A stretch of DNA of 25,217 bases from an uncultured Eubacteriales bacterium (GCA_900546685.1 UREB01000005.1:1-25217); one strand, 5' to 3'. Positions 1-8,064 are shown, numbered from the stretch's first letter. Notes: generated by a model not told the origin, from the sequence alone. Numbers and translations: made by a program.

Positions 1-584
1 TGGTCAAAGCCACCATCATGGTGCCCAACGATTTCACCGGCCCGGTGATGGAATTGTGCCAGGAAAAACGCGGCGTTTTCATAGATATGCAGTATATGGA
101 TGCGGGCAGGGTACAGATCTATTACCGCCTGCCACTCAATGAGATCATCTACGATTTCTTTGATGCGCTGAAAAGCCGCAGCCGCGGCTACGCGTCGTTT
201 GACTATGAAATAGAGGGCTATGAAAAGGCTGATCTAGTCAAATTGGATATTTTGTTAAACGGGGAAGTATGTGATGCGCTTTCCATCATCGTGCATAGAG
301 ACAGGGCGTATGCACGCGGACGTTCGATTGCAGAAAAGTTAAAGGACGTGATTCCGCGTCAGATGTTTGAAATCCCCATCCAGGCTGCCATTGGAGGGAA
401 GATCATCGCCAGAGAAACCGTGAAGGCAATGCGTAAGGATGTTTTGGCCAAATGCTATGGCGGGGGTATTTCGCGCAAGAAAAAGCTATTGGAAAAGCAA
501 AAGGAAGGCAAAAAGCGTATGCGTCAGATAGGCAGCGTAGAGGTGCCGAGTGAAGCGTTCCTGGCAGTGCTGAAAATGGACTGA
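1..584 (+). CDS. lepA: Elongation factor 4 (LepA), C-terminal part
   Basis: This is the 3' end of the translational GTPase LepA/EF4, which binds the ribosome and acts on stalled or mis-translocated complexes. The gene runs off the left edge; the first complete in-frame codon is at position 3. The visible part covers the EF-G-like domain V (residues reading LPLNEIIYDFFDALKSRSRG) and the LepA-specific C-terminal domain, recognisable from GGKIIARETVKAMRKDVLAK, the CYGGGISRKKKLLEKQKEGKK stretch and the GSVEVPSEAFLAVL ending. The GTPase domain lies outside the window. hemW begins three bases after the stop codon, a lepA-hemW order widespread in Bacillota, so the two are probably co-transcribed. 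The internal ATG at 18 is not a real start. Confidence 0.97.
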   Translation, partial: VKATIMVPNDFTGPVMELCQEKRGVFIDMQYMDAGRVQIYYRLPLNEIIYDFFDALKSRSRGYASFDYEIEGYEKADLVKLDILLNGEVCDALSIIVHRDRAYARGRSIAEKLKDVIPRQMFEIPIQAAIGGKIIARETVKAMRKDVLAKCYGGGISRKKKLLEKQKEGKKRMRQIGSVEVPSEAFLAVLKMD

Positions 585-587
585 GCC

Positions 588-1730
588 ATGCAGCAAACGG
601 CGGCAATTTATATCCATGTCCCCTTTTGCAAGAGCAAATGCCGGTATTGCTCCTTTATTTCGGCGTCCTCCTATGAACCGGAAACGATGGACGTATATTT
701 GCAGCGCGTCAAAGAGGAACTGACGCAGCAGGCAGAGCCGTTTTCTGCCTACCGAATCGAAAGCGTCTTTTTTGGGGGAGGAACGCCTTCGTTGCTGCCA
801 AGGCAGGCGGTTCCAGCGCTGCTATCGGTGATACGGGAGAGATACACGCTGCTGGCGGACTGTGAAGTGACTTGTGAAGCGAACCCGGATTCTTTTGATT
901 TGGATTTGGCCCGATCTTGGGCAGACGCTGGGGTGAATCGCGTATCGTTGGGATGCCAAGCGGTGCAGGCGACGCTGTTGACGCTTCTTGGACGCCCGCA
1001 TACAGCAGAGCAGGCGCGCTCGGCGATTCGCATTGCCAGGCAGGCGGGCATTGAGCGCGTGAATCTGGATCTTATTTATGGCATTCCCACGCAGACAATG
1101 GAGCAATGGGAGGAAAGTCTGCGCTTTTTGCTGGAAGAAGGAGTGCAGCATGTATCGTCCTATGCTCTCTCTTTGGAGAAGGGGACGCCGTTGTATGCCG
1201 ATGTGCAGGCTGGAAAGCTGGCTATGCCGGATGAGGACTTTATGGCGGATTGTTATGAACGCATAGAGCCGATGGTTCGCCCTTACGGCCTAACGCCCTA
1301 TGAGATCAGTAACTTTGCCGTGCCTGGGCAGGCGTGCAGACATAATTTGGTATACTGGCGAAACGGGGTATACCTAGGCTGCGGACCGGCGGCACACGGA
1401 GCCAACGATCTGCATGGCTGGCAACGCACGCGGAATACAGACAGCATGGAGGTATACTTAAAAAGTGGCCCGATGACACAGACGGAGCAGATTCCCCTGG
1501 AGGAGGAAATGTTTGAAACCGTAATGCTGGGCACACGGCTGAGGCAGGGAGTGGATCTTGCTGCGTTTGAAAGACGGTTCGGCATAAGCCTGTCGCAGGC
1601 GTATCCCAAAGCGGTACCAGCCTGTTTGGCAAGAGGGTGGGCGGTAATAGGGCGCGGCTACTTTGCCCTAACGCCACAGGTATGGTACTTGCAAAACGCC
1701 GTATTGCAGCTTTTTATGGAACGGCAATGA
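588..1730 (+). CDS. hemW: HemW, radical SAM haem chaperone (coproporphyrinogen oxidase-like)
   Basis: A 380-residue radical SAM protein. The N-terminus has CxxxCxxC (Cys14, Cys18, Cys21, in VPFCKSKCRYCSF) for a 4Fe-4S cluster and SAM, followed by FFGGGTPSLL. The residue after the third Cys pair is Phe, not the extra Cys of true coproporphyrinogen dehydrogenase HemN; that is the usual mark of HemW, a haem-binding chaperone. The C-terminal HemW domain is seen in MLGTRLRQGVDLAAFERRFG. The length is normal for the family. The start ATG sits three bases after the lepA stop, so translation is probably coupled. Many genomes label this gene hemN in error; haem chaperone activity here is inferred from family membership. 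Confidence 0.95.
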   Translation: MQQTAAIYIHVPFCKSKCRYCSFISASSYEPETMDVYLQRVKEELTQQAEPFSAYRIESVFFGGGTPSLLPRQAVPALLSVIRERYTLLADCEVTCEANPDSFDLDLARSWADAGVNRVSLGCQAVQATLLTLLGRPHTAEQARSAIRIARQAGIERVNLDLIYGIPTQTMEQWEESLRFLLEEGVQHVSSYALSLEKGTPLYADVQAGKLAMPDEDFMADCYERIEPMVRPYGLTPYEISNFAVPGQACRHNLVYWRNGVYLGCGPAAHGANDLHGWQRTRNTDSMEVYLKSGPMTQTEQIPLEEEMFETVMLGTRLRQGVDLAAFERRFGISLSQAYPKAVPACLARGWAVIGRGYFALTPQVWYLQNAVLQLFMERQ

Positions 1731-1779
1731 AGGATAGGCACCTGATTGCGGGCGGCTAGATGATTCCAGGAGAACGAGG

Positions 1780-2268
1780 ATGGATAAGCAAGAGATCTAT
1801 AAATTGCTGGAGAATAGGCACCTCTGGCACAAGGTTTTTACCCATAAGGCCGTATACAACATGGCGGAGATGGTTGCCGTATCGCTGCCTTATCCAGAAG
1901 CCGATGCAAAAAATTTATTTGTCAGGGATGATAAGAAGCAACAGTATTATCTGATGACTGTACAGGGAAACAAGCGGGTTAATTTGAAAGAGTTTAGGAA
2001 GAAAAACAATACGCGGCCTCTGTCCTTTGCCTCTGAAGAAGAACTGATGGCGATCCTAGGGCTTTTTCCAGGGGCGGTGACGCCTTTGGGCCTTTTGAAT
2101 GATACGGAGCACAAGGTACAGTGTTTCATCGACAGGGCATTTTTGGATGCACCCGGGATCATTGGGGTGCATCCAAACGACAATACAGCCACCGTATTCC
2201 TGAAAACAAGGGATCTTATAGAGATGATCCAAATGAATGGCAATGTGGTACAAATATCAGATTTTTAA
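1780..2268 (+). CDS. ProXp-ala / PrdX-type aminoacyl-tRNA deacylase (YbaK-like)
   Basis: A 162-residue single-domain protein of the YbaK/ProRS-editing fold. It is expected to hydrolyse mischarged Ala-tRNA(Pro) in trans, protecting against alanine at proline codons. Family marks are KNLFVRDDKKQQYYLMTV, LSFASEEELMAILGLFPGAVTPLGLLND, and the C-terminal HPNDNTATVFL strand that lines the pocket. The length matches stand-alone ProXp-ala proteins. A purine-rich site (AGGAGAACGAGG) lies just before the ATG at 1780. It follows hemW by 49 bases on the same strand and is closed by a strong hairpin, so it may be the last gene of the lepA-hemW unit. Substrate specificity is inferred from family resemblance; another YbaK-type specificity is possible. 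Confidence 0.85.
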   Translation: MDKQEIYKLLENRHLWHKVFTHKAVYNMAEMVAVSLPYPEADAKNLFVRDDKKQQYYLMTVQGNKRVNLKEFRKKNNTRPLSFASEEELMAILGLFPGAVTPLGLLNDTEHKVQCFIDRAFLDAPGIIGVHPNDNTATVFLKTRDLIEMIQMNGNVVQISDF

Positions 2269-2295
2269 GAAGCAGAAACAAACCAACGGATATAA

Positions 2296-2331
2296 AAAAG
2301 AGCCGCACAGACTGTATGCAGGCTCCTTTTT
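2296..2331. terminator. Bidirectional intrinsic terminator between convergent genes
   Basis: Arms GAGCCGCA (2300-2307) and TGC-A-GGCTC (2317-2325) pair with one bulged A around a nine-base loop. A-rich sequence precedes and a T-run follows, so it can serve the deacylase on the plus strand and the HAD phosphatase on the minus strand. Confidence 0.8.
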
Positions 2332-2344
2332 ATAAGCGGGGTAA

Positions 2345-3148
2345 TCAGTCGATCCAACCAAAATGCTTACAGGCATATTCGATACCGTCTTCGTCCGAGC
2401 GTTTGGTTACAAACGTTGCCTTGCGCTTTAACGCCTCAATGCCATTGCCCATGGCAATACTCGTCCATTCAGGGCGAAACATCTTCAAATCGTTTTTGCC
2501 GTCGCCAAAGACGACAACGTCTTGATAAGGAGCATGAAGGGTATCCATCATCCGGCGAATGCCGACGGATTTATCGTCTGGCTCTACAAAAATGTACTCT
2601 TTATGGTAACGGGCAAAGGGAAGCTGGGAAAGAAGCGGAAGCTGAGATTCCTGTTCTTCAAGGCAGGCCACGTATACCTTGTAGATAGCGGTAGCCTTTG
2701 TATAATCAAAATCCGGCGCGATCAGCGTTTTCATGAAAGTGTCATGAGTGGCTTCCCAAAATGTGCCGTCTTTACAGGTGCGATAGGGTAAATTCCCGGT
2801 AGACACACCCCAGGGGAACCCCTTCTTTTCACAATCTGCGATGAGCTGCTTGCAAAGCGCTAGCGGAAGGGGAACGATTTCTACGATCTTACCGCCGATG
2901 GTAATGCCGTTGCCGCCATCGCTGACAACATTATCGAACCCGAGCGCCTTGGTATACTCCAAAGCCTTGGCTTGGCTGCGTCCAGTGGCAATGCAGACAA
3001 AGTGTCCCTTGGCACGCAACGCTTCTAGGGTGCGGATGGTAGACTTCGGCACAATGCCGCCAGGATTTTCGGTGGTTAAGGTGCCGTCGATATCAAAGAA
3101 GAAGTATTTTTTACGGGCCGGTTGTGTTTGCGCCCCAACATGCTCCAT
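2345..3148 (-). CDS. Cof-type HAD phosphatase (subclass IIB)
   Basis: A 267-residue haloacid-dehalogenase phosphatase of the Cof/YidA type, acting on small phosphorylated metabolites in the cytoplasm. Motif I is FFDIDGTL (nucleophile Asp19, acid/base Asp21), motif II is CIATGRS, motif III Lys is in DKSVGIRRMM, and motif IV is VVFGDGKNDLKMF. The large cap between motifs II and III fits subclass IIB. The reading frame stays open back to an ATG at 3238, but I choose ATG 3148: it has a GAAAGG site ten bases upstream, gives the normal N-terminus, and a good promoter (3210-3238) overlaps the longer start. The exact substrate cannot be read from the sequence. Confidence 0.9.
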   Translation of the reverse strand: MEHVGAQTQPARKKYFFFDIDGTLTTENPGGIVPKSTIRTLEALRAKGHFVCIATGRSQAKALEYTKALGFDNVVSDGGNGITIGGKIVEIVPLPLALCKQLIADCEKKGFPWGVSTGNLPYRTCKDGTFWEATHDTFMKTLIAPDFDYTKATAIYKVYVACLEEQESQLPLLSQLPFARYHKEYIFVEPDDKSVGIRRMMDTLHAPYQDVVVFGDGKNDLKMFRPEWTSIAMGNGIEALKRKATFVTKRSDEDGIEYACKHFGWID

Positions 3149-3209
3149 AGGTTTCAGGCCTTTCTGTGCATTGTTCCTATTCAAAGGACATAGAACATTA
3201 CTGAAAGAA

Positions 3210-3238
3210 AATGTAGCATGGATGGCAATGGCTTTCAA
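3210..3238 (-). promoter_or_regulatory. Predicted sigma-A promoter of the HAD phosphatase gene
   Basis: On the minus strand, TTGAAA (3233-3238) and TACATT (3210-3215) are separated by exactly 17 bases. Transcription would start about 55 bases before the chosen ATG, which supports the short start of the HAD gene. Confidence 0.55.
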
Positions 3239-3265
3239 GGCACAGAAATGTAAGCATTGGAAATT

Positions 3266-4009
3266 TCACAAAAATTCCTTTGTATCGCAATGGGGACAAA
3301 AGGAAAGTCCGGATTTTTTTGCCTGGGCATGCTGGTCTTTACGAGGTACGCGGTACAATCGGCCGTCTTTACAAAAGCGCGCGCCTGTCTGTTTAAAGAA
3401 AAAGGGCACCTGATGCGCGATACATTGCCGACGCAGCGATTCAATCCATTGCAGGTCGCATACGCGTGCCTGAGGCCCGGATTCGCCGCCAGCAGTGACC
3501 TTTTCAATCTGCCCAGTGGAGAGCGCATGGGACAAATCGACAGGCTCTAAGAGCGGTTCACAGATGATTTCTCTATGGCGCAGAGGGGCGGATAAAAGCA
3601 AGGGAATGCGTTCATCAGCGCGCTGTTGATCCTCGCAGGTAGCACAGATCGTGACGTTTTCATACCCATCGCCCCAGTTGCTGGGAAGGGAAACAAAAAA
3701 ACGATCGATACGTTTGGTGATGATATAAAAATGAAGATCACGCCGTAAATCCATCATCGACCAGGCCTCGGCCCGCCATACGTCCGCCTGATCCAAGAAA
3801 AAATCCGAGCTAAAGCAGGTATACAGCGTGGTGCCGGCGGGCACTTTATAAGATCCGTCTCGCTTCTTTGCAAGAGGCAGACGGAAGGTACTGTTTAGCA
3901 CGGCCACGGAACTATCACGCTGATATAGAGCGTCCCGGCGATATACGTAGCAATTTTGACAGCCAGGGCTGATTTTTACGCATCCGTGCCATGGATTCCA
4001 CAGAGGCAT
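3266..4009 (-). CDS. DUF5131 family protein (phage Gp37/Gp68-like), function unknown
   Basis: A 247-residue protein of the DUF5131 family, first noted in phages and common in bacterial chromosomes. The N-terminus WNPWHGCVKISPGCQNCYV carries Cys10, Cys17 and Cys20, a possible metal or Fe-S site. Other family blocks are FSSDFFLDQADVWRAEAWSMM, FYIITKRIDRF, GYENVTICATCEDQQRADERIP, and the TAGGESGPQARVCDLQWIESLRRQC / VPFFFKQTG ending, reminiscent of a TIM-barrel radical-SAM-like fold. The C-terminal tail adds another pair, FCPHC. The frame is open to 4276, but ATG 4009 has a GGAGGT site nine bases upstream and begins at the conserved WNPW, so I start there. No enzymatic activity can be assigned. 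No phage genes surround it, so it is probably a resident gene. Confidence 0.85.
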   Translation of the reverse strand: MPLWNPWHGCVKISPGCQNCYVYRRDALYQRDSSVAVLNSTFRLPLAKKRDGSYKVPAGTTLYTCFSSDFFLDQADVWRAEAWSMMDLRRDLHFYIITKRIDRFFVSLPSNWGDGYENVTICATCEDQQRADERIPLLLSAPLRHREIICEPLLEPVDLSHALSTGQIEKVTAGGESGPQARVCDLQWIESLRRQCIAHQVPFFFKQTGARFCKDGRLYRVPRKDQHAQAKKSGLSFCPHCDTKEFL

Positions 4010-4045
4010 AGGCAAGGCACCTCCAAAATCAGATATAAGTACTGT

Positions 4046-4074
4046 AACATAGCATAAAAATTGCAGCAAATCAA
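4046..4074 (-). promoter_or_regulatory. Predicted promoter of the DUF5131 gene
   Basis: On the minus strand, TTGATT (4069-4074) and TATGTT (4046-4051) are 17 bases apart, about 37 bases before the chosen start codon. Confidence 0.5.
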
Positions 4075-4148
4075 TGCGGCGGGCAGTTCGAATTGTGATA
4101 TCATGGAAATATTGTAAAAGGTATGATGTATAGGGGGAGGAACAAGCT

Positions 4149-5072
4149 TTGGGACAGGTTCTGCAAAAGGCATTGGGATGTATATTTGCCATTGCGCTGG
4201 GATATGTGCTCAAGCGGCTGGGGTTTTTCCAGGCAAAGGAAAAAGAGACCATCAAAAAAATTACGCTGAATATCACGCTGCCGGCAGCGGTGATTACCTC
4301 TTTTGCGGGGTTTCAGCCGGAGGCGCAGCTATATCTGCTGATTCTTTTAGGGCTGGGCGCCAATTTGCTCTTTCTGGCGATGGGGATGTTGCTGGGCCGC
4401 AATAAAGACAAGGCGACCAAGGTTTTTTATATGAATAACTGCCCGGGATACAACATCGGCGCTTTTACCATGCCGTTTGTGCAAAACTTCTTAGGCGCTT
4501 TCGGGATGGTGGTCACATGCCTGTTTGATATGGGGAATTCTGTGATGTGTACCGGCGGCACCTATGCCCTGACCTCTGCCAAAACGGGGGAAAGCAAGAC
4601 CTCGGCCAAGGCGGTGGCAAAGACAATGCTTTCTTCCGCTCCGTTTGACGTCTATTGTATTATGATTGTCGTGGCGCTGCTGGGTCTGCCGCTGCCGGAG
4701 GCGCTGATTTCCGTAACGAGCTTTGTAGGCAATGCCAACGGATTCTTGGCAATGCTCATGATTGGTATGATGTTTGAAATGCAGTTTCAGCCGCAGCATC
4801 TCAAGCAAACGGGGGTGGTGCTGCTCATCCGATATGCTGGCGCAGCGCTGCTGGCGATGCTGTTTTATTTTGTACTTCCATTTTCGCTGAAAATACGCCA
4901 GGTCTTGGTACTGCTATGCTTTGCGCCCATTCCCTCCATTTCTCCAGTTTTTACCGGACGTTGCGGCGGAGATGAGGGGCTATCCAGCTTTGCTGCCTCC
5001 ATTTCGATTTTAATCAGTATTGCCATTATGACGATGCTGGTTGTTACCATGGGCCTGGGGACGGGCGCATAA
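4149..5072 (+). CDS. AEC-family (auxin efflux carrier-like) membrane transporter
   Basis: A 307-residue integral membrane protein with about ten hydrophobic segments, of the AEC/BASS-like fold used by bacterial malate, organic-acid and unknown-solute carriers. Family marks are the N-terminal ALGYVLKRLGFFQAKEKETIKKITLNITLPAAVITSF helix pair, the central NCPGYNIGAFTMPFVQNFLG block with the unwound Pro/Asn-Gly segment, and the C-terminal CFAPIPSISPVFTGRCGGDEGLSSFAASISILISI block. The start is TTG at 4149, eight bases after GGGAGG; no upstream ATG fits. It is divergent from the DUF5131 gene and closed by a terminator immediately after the stop. Substrate and direction of transport are unknown. 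Confidence 0.88.
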   Translation: MGQVLQKALGCIFAIALGYVLKRLGFFQAKEKETIKKITLNITLPAAVITSFAGFQPEAQLYLLILLGLGANLLFLAMGMLLGRNKDKATKVFYMNNCPGYNIGAFTMPFVQNFLGAFGMVVTCLFDMGNSVMCTGGTYALTSAKTGESKTSAKAVAKTMLSSAPFDVYCIMIVVALLGLPLPEALISVTSFVGNANGFLAMLMIGMMFEMQFQPQHLKQTGVVLLIRYAGAALLAMLFYFVLPFSLKIRQVLVLLCFAPIPSISPVFTGRCGGDEGLSSFAASISILISIAIMTMLVVTMGLGTGA

Positions 5073-5075
5073 AAT

Positions 5076-5102
5076 AAAAGACGCCGATTTTCGGCGTCTT
5101 TT
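5076..5102. terminator. Perfect 12-bp bidirectional terminator hairpin
   Basis: AAAAGACGCCGA (5076-5087) and TCGGCGTCTTTT (5091-5102) pair perfectly around a TTT loop. It ends the AEC gene; on the minus strand it overlaps the last codon of the GNAT remnant. Confidence 0.93.
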
Positions 5103-5570
5103 ATCTTGTAAGCACATACATTTTCATATCAAGCACCGCTCCGTTTTTTACGGCATTGTGCCTGAGCGTGCCTTCATACACAAAGCCGATTTTTTCCAAG
5201 ACACGGCAGGATGCCGCATTATAGGCAAACGGCCCTGCAAAAATGCGCAGCAGGTTTGTCGACTTAAACAGAAGCTGGCAGATCTTACGCATGGCCTTGG
5301 TAGCGATGCCCTATCCCCAATAGGGTTCTCCTACATAATAGCCCATATCTGCGGTACGGAAGTGCATATTTTCTTTTCGGTATGCGGAGATGCTGCCGGC
5401 AAGCCGACCATCCGCAAGAATGGCAAAGGCGTAAACCGAATGTGGGTCGGTATCGATGAGAGGGCGGAGAAAGGCATGGGCGTCATCCACTGTGTAGGGA
5501 TATGTACATTGCGGTTGTTTGCAATGGCAGCCAAGGACGGATGGAAACCGACAAGGCGATCAACTCCTCG
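5101..5570 (-). pseudogene. Decayed GNAT acetyltransferase (RimJ/RimL type)
   Basis: The minus strand encodes a recognisable GNAT N-acetyltransferase broken at two places. The C-terminal part reads YYVGEPYWG-stop-GIATKAMRKICQLLF, then AYNAASCRVLEKIGFVYEGTLRHNAVKNG; the TAG at 5311-5313 falls inside the acetyl-CoA loop, where family members usually have K or Q (a CAG-to-TAG change would do it). Upstream in the same frame are YPYTVDDAHAFLRP and FAILADGRLAGSISAYRKENMHFRTADMG. The N-terminal block SLAAIANNRNV is in another frame and joins YPYTVDDA directly near 5495-5510, so a frameshift with loss of roughly ten codons is inferred. No credible start codon remains. It lies downstream of the L,D-transpeptidase on the same strand. 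Confidence 0.8.
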
Positions 5571-5620
5571 GCTTGTTCTTAACAAGGAGCATGGCACACA
5601 AAGGCACCATAAGCCAAGAT

Positions 5621-6247
5621 TCATACAAAGGAGATAGGTGCGCCTTGGGAAAATACATCGGGGCCGGCAATCAATACCTTGGCCTGCGGATGCATCAGCA
5701 CCAGCATATGACGCATCGCAGATTGCGGTAAGGAAATGCAGCCCTTTGTAGCGCGGCCAACGCCGCAGTGTAAAAAGATGGCGCTTCCCTTGTTGGGTAC
5801 GCAAGCTGCATTGTATGCCAGAGACAGTGCATAGGCATAGGCAGCGCGCTGGCTGAAAAGATGCTCGGCGCTCTGCCAATCGGGCAAAATGGTTTCATCC
5901 ATGCACACGAAGCGATTGTAATACCGGCTTTTTGGATCGTCCACCCAGTAGTGAGAGGGTGTGAGCTGCGTATAGGAAAGGCGGGTGCCGGGATCTGGCA
6001 GCACCCCGAAGGCACGGCCTATAGGGAAAAGTCCTAGGGGGGTCTTTCCATCCCCCTCCTTTTCCTTGCCAAGGCCGCGAAGGCCGGTTCGGCAGGGGCA
6101 GGAAAAGCGTTGCATGAAAACATGGCCATACTGCTGAAACAGAGTGGCACGGCCTACTGTATCGTGCGAGACAATGACAAGCAGCTGAGGCGATTTCTGT
6201 GCTTCTGGGTAATATGCCATCAATTTAGTAAGAAAATGCTGATTCAT
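5621..6247 (-). CDS. L,D-transpeptidase (YkuD/ErfK-family) catalytic domain protein
   Basis: A 208-residue YkuD-fold protein. The catalytic signature is FLHCGVGRATKGCISLP, with His160 and the nucleophile Cys170; upstream is the typical TGLRGLGKEKEGDGKTPLGLFPIGRAFG block, matching the G-(K)-x-TPxG motif. Such enzymes form or remodel 3-3 peptidoglycan cross-links, or act as murein amidotransferases, usually outside the membrane. No signal peptide, membrane anchor or LysM domain is visible from the ATG at 6247, nor in the 24-base longer alternative starting at 6271, and neither start has a strong ribosome binding site, so the start is uncertain. Export would need an atypical route or a missed N-terminus. 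It is divergent from the MATE gene. Confidence 0.85.
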   Translation of the reverse strand: MNQHFLTKLMAYYPEAQKSPQLLVIVSHDTVGRATLFQQYGHVFMQRFSCPCRTGLRGLGKEKEGDGKTPLGLFPIGRAFGVLPDPGTRLSYTQLTPSHYWVDDPKSRYYNRFVCMDETILPDWQSAEHLFSQRAAYAYALSLAYNAACVPNKGSAIFLHCGVGRATKGCISLPQSAMRHMLVLMHPQAKVLIAGPDVFSQGAPISFV

Positions 6248-6293
6248 GGTGCATTTTATGCGATTTTCCATCCGAAAATGACGAACAGAGAGC

Positions 6294-6323
6294 TTGCAAG
6301 AAAAAACAAGCCGGACGTATACT
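6294..6323 (+). promoter_or_regulatory. Predicted promoter of the MATE gene
   Basis: TTGCAA (6294-6299) and TATACT (6318-6323) are 18 bases apart, about 45 bases before the GTG start of the MATE exporter. Confidence 0.5.
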
Positions 6324-6368
6324 GAAAATAAGGGAGTTTTCTTATAGGGGCAGGGGGGAAGAGTTTCT

Positions 6369-7763
6369 GTGCAGCTTTTGAATGTGTCTCGTATTCTGAA
6401 GAATACGCCGTCGGAGGGAGAGCTACCTTCCGTCAAGCAGTTTATCAAACGCACTTTTCTCATTGCGTGGCCATCTACACTGGAATCATTTCTGATTTCC
6501 TTGGTCAGCCTGGTGGATATCATCATGGTCAGTACACTTGGCACGAGCGCCATTGCCTCTGTAGGGCTGACCACGCAGCCGAAATTCATCGGCCTGGCGG
6601 TATTTTTATCGCTCAACGTGGCGGTATCTGCCTTGGTGGCGCGCCGGTATGGAGAAAAGGACCGGGAAAGAGCAAACCGGATTCTTGGGCAGGCGTTGGT
6701 GCTGACCTTGGGGCTAACGGCCATCATCAGTGTGCTGTGTGTGGCATTTGCAGATCCGATCCTGCATCTGGCAGGCTCCGCGCCGGATACGCATGAGGAT
6801 GCGGTTGCGTATTTTCGCATCATCATGGGCGGTATGGTATTCAACGTGCTGACGATGCTGGTCAACGCTGCACAGCGGGGCGTTGGCAATACAAAGATCG
6901 CTATGCGTACAAATATGGTGTCCAATGCTGTCAACGTGGTGTTTGATTATCTGCTCATTGGCGGCCATTTTGGGTTTCCCAAGCTGGGCGTGGCGGGGGC
7001 GGCCGTCGCCACAGTGCTGGGCACTGTATGCGCGTTTATCATGTGCCTGTTTTCACTGATGAAAAAAGGAATGTTCTTGGATCTGCGAAAAATACTACGG
7101 TCCTGGCGGTTTGACAAAAAGACACTGGGTTCAATTTTCAATATTGGTTCCAGCACGTTTGTAGAGCAGATCTTCTTGCGCGTAGGATTTTTGACCTATG
7201 CGATCATCGTAGCCAATTTGGGCACGGTGGCTTTTGCCGCGCATCAAGTGGGTATGAATATCATGACGATCTCCTTTTCCTTTGGCGATGGGCTGTCTGC
7301 TGCCGCAGTGACTCTTATCGGGCAAAGCCTGGGCGAAAAAAGACCGGATAAAGCGAAGATTTACGGCTCTGTCTGCCAGCGGTTTGGCCTTACCTGTGCG
7401 CTGTGCCTGTCGCCCATCTATCTGATATTTGGAAGAAACATATTTTCCTGGTTCTCGTCGGATGAACAGATTTTGGCCTATGGCGCGATGATAATGACCA
7501 TTTTGACATTTGTCGTATTTTTGCAGATTTCTCAGGTGATCTATTCCGGCTGCCTGCGTGGTGCTGGGGATACGCGCTATACTGCGTTTGTATCCTTGAT
7601 ATCGGTTGCCATCATCCGACCACTCAGCGGTTACCTATTGTGCTATCCGATGGGGCTGGGCCTGCTTGGCGCATGGCTGGGTCTGCTGTTTGATCAGTTC
7701 ATGCGTTTTGTGATGACGGCGGTTCGGTTTGTACATGGCCATTGGATGCATATCCACATCTAA
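6369..7763 (+). CDS. MATE-family multidrug/cation antiporter
   Basis: A 464-residue, 12-helix membrane protein of the MATE family, which exports drugs or other organic cations in exchange for Na+ or H+. Internal two-fold repeat is visible: the N-half has STLGTSAIASVGLTTQPKFI and NVAVSALVARRYGEKDRERANRILGQAL, the C-half has TVAFAAHQVGMNIMTISFSFGDGLSAAAVTLIGQSLGEKRPDKAK. The C-half block QVIYSGCLRGAGDTRYTAFVSL is also typical. The start is GTG at 6369 preceded by GGGGGGAAG; an N-terminal cytoplasmic tail of about 25 residues comes before helix 1. It stands alone, with its own promoter candidate and no clear terminator before the valS promoter. Substrate is unknown. Confidence 0.93.
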   Translation: MQLLNVSRILKNTPSEGELPSVKQFIKRTFLIAWPSTLESFLISLVSLVDIIMVSTLGTSAIASVGLTTQPKFIGLAVFLSLNVAVSALVARRYGEKDRERANRILGQALVLTLGLTAIISVLCVAFADPILHLAGSAPDTHEDAVAYFRIIMGGMVFNVLTMLVNAAQRGVGNTKIAMRTNMVSNAVNVVFDYLLIGGHFGFPKLGVAGAAVATVLGTVCAFIMCLFSLMKKGMFLDLRKILRSWRFDKKTLGSIFNIGSSTFVEQIFLRVGFLTYAIIVANLGTVAFAAHQVGMNIMTISFSFGDGLSAAAVTLIGQSLGEKRPDKAKIYGSVCQRFGLTCALCLSPIYLIFGRNIFSWFSSDEQILAYGAMIMTILTFVVFLQISQVIYSGCLRGAGDTRYTAFVSLISVAIIRPLSGYLLCYPMGLGLLGAWLGLLFDQFMRFVMTAVRFVHGHWMHIHI

Positions 7764-7770
7764 TCCGGTG

Positions 7771-7798
7771 TTGACAATTTCACACGGTTGGATACAAT
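7771..7798 (+). promoter_or_regulatory. Promoter of the T-box/valS/folC transcript
   Basis: TTGACA (7771-7776), a perfect -35, and TACAAT (7793-7798) are 16 bases apart and directly precede the T-box leader. Confidence 0.75.
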
Positions 7799-7804
7799 AA
7801 AATC

Positions 7805-8030
7805 AACGGATGTTGATTTTGGAGGAGTACGCAGACGCCTGCCAAAAGAGAGGGCGCTCCATAGGCTGTAAGGGCGCTTTGGAAAGGGCTGCGGAAGGTC
7901 GCTGAAGGAATCCGTTCGCAGGCCTGCGCGATGGCATGAATGAGGGGCGCTGTGTGCGCCTGAACAAAGGTGGTACCACGAAGCCGGCTTCGTCCTTTGA
8001 AACGATTTTCAGAGTACGAAACCGGCTTTT
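7805..8030 (+). ncRNA. T-box leader (tRNA-sensing riboswitch) controlling valS
   Basis: The leader carries the conserved T-box AAAGGTGGTACCACG (7966-7980), whose TGGT (7971-7974) would pair with the NCCA end of uncharged tRNA. The antiterminator is clear: CAAAGG (7965-7970) pairs with CCTTTG (7994-7999), and ACGAAGCCGGCTTCGT (7978-7993) forms the second helix. The competing terminator pairs AAGCCGGCTTCGT (7981-7993) with ACGAAACCGGCTT (8016-8028), one mismatch, followed by TTTTTCT. Stem I has AGAGAG (near 7844) and a GGCTGTAAGG element (7864-7873), matching the distal tRNA-elbow motifs. GTC at 7898-7900 is a candidate valine specifier, not proved by folding. Uncharged tRNA(Val) should promote readthrough into valS. 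Confidence 0.93.
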
Positions 8031-8064
8031 TCTATACTAAGCAACAATAGACCAAAGGAGAGAA

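Noticed and set aside
3266..4009. DUF5131 gene as a sign of a prophage
   Set aside because: No integrase, structural or lysis genes or attachment repeats are nearby, and the family is common in bacterial chromosomes.
5041..5637. 198-codon plus-strand open frame across the GNAT region
   Set aside because: It overlaps the terminator and the opposite strand of the GNAT remnant; the protein shows no domain, while the minus strand shows clear GNAT motifs.
6248..6934. Long minus-strand open frame extending upstream of the L,D-transpeptidase
   Set aside because: It runs antisense through the start of the MATE gene, has no family-like residues or ribosome site, and the enzyme-like part begins only at 6247.
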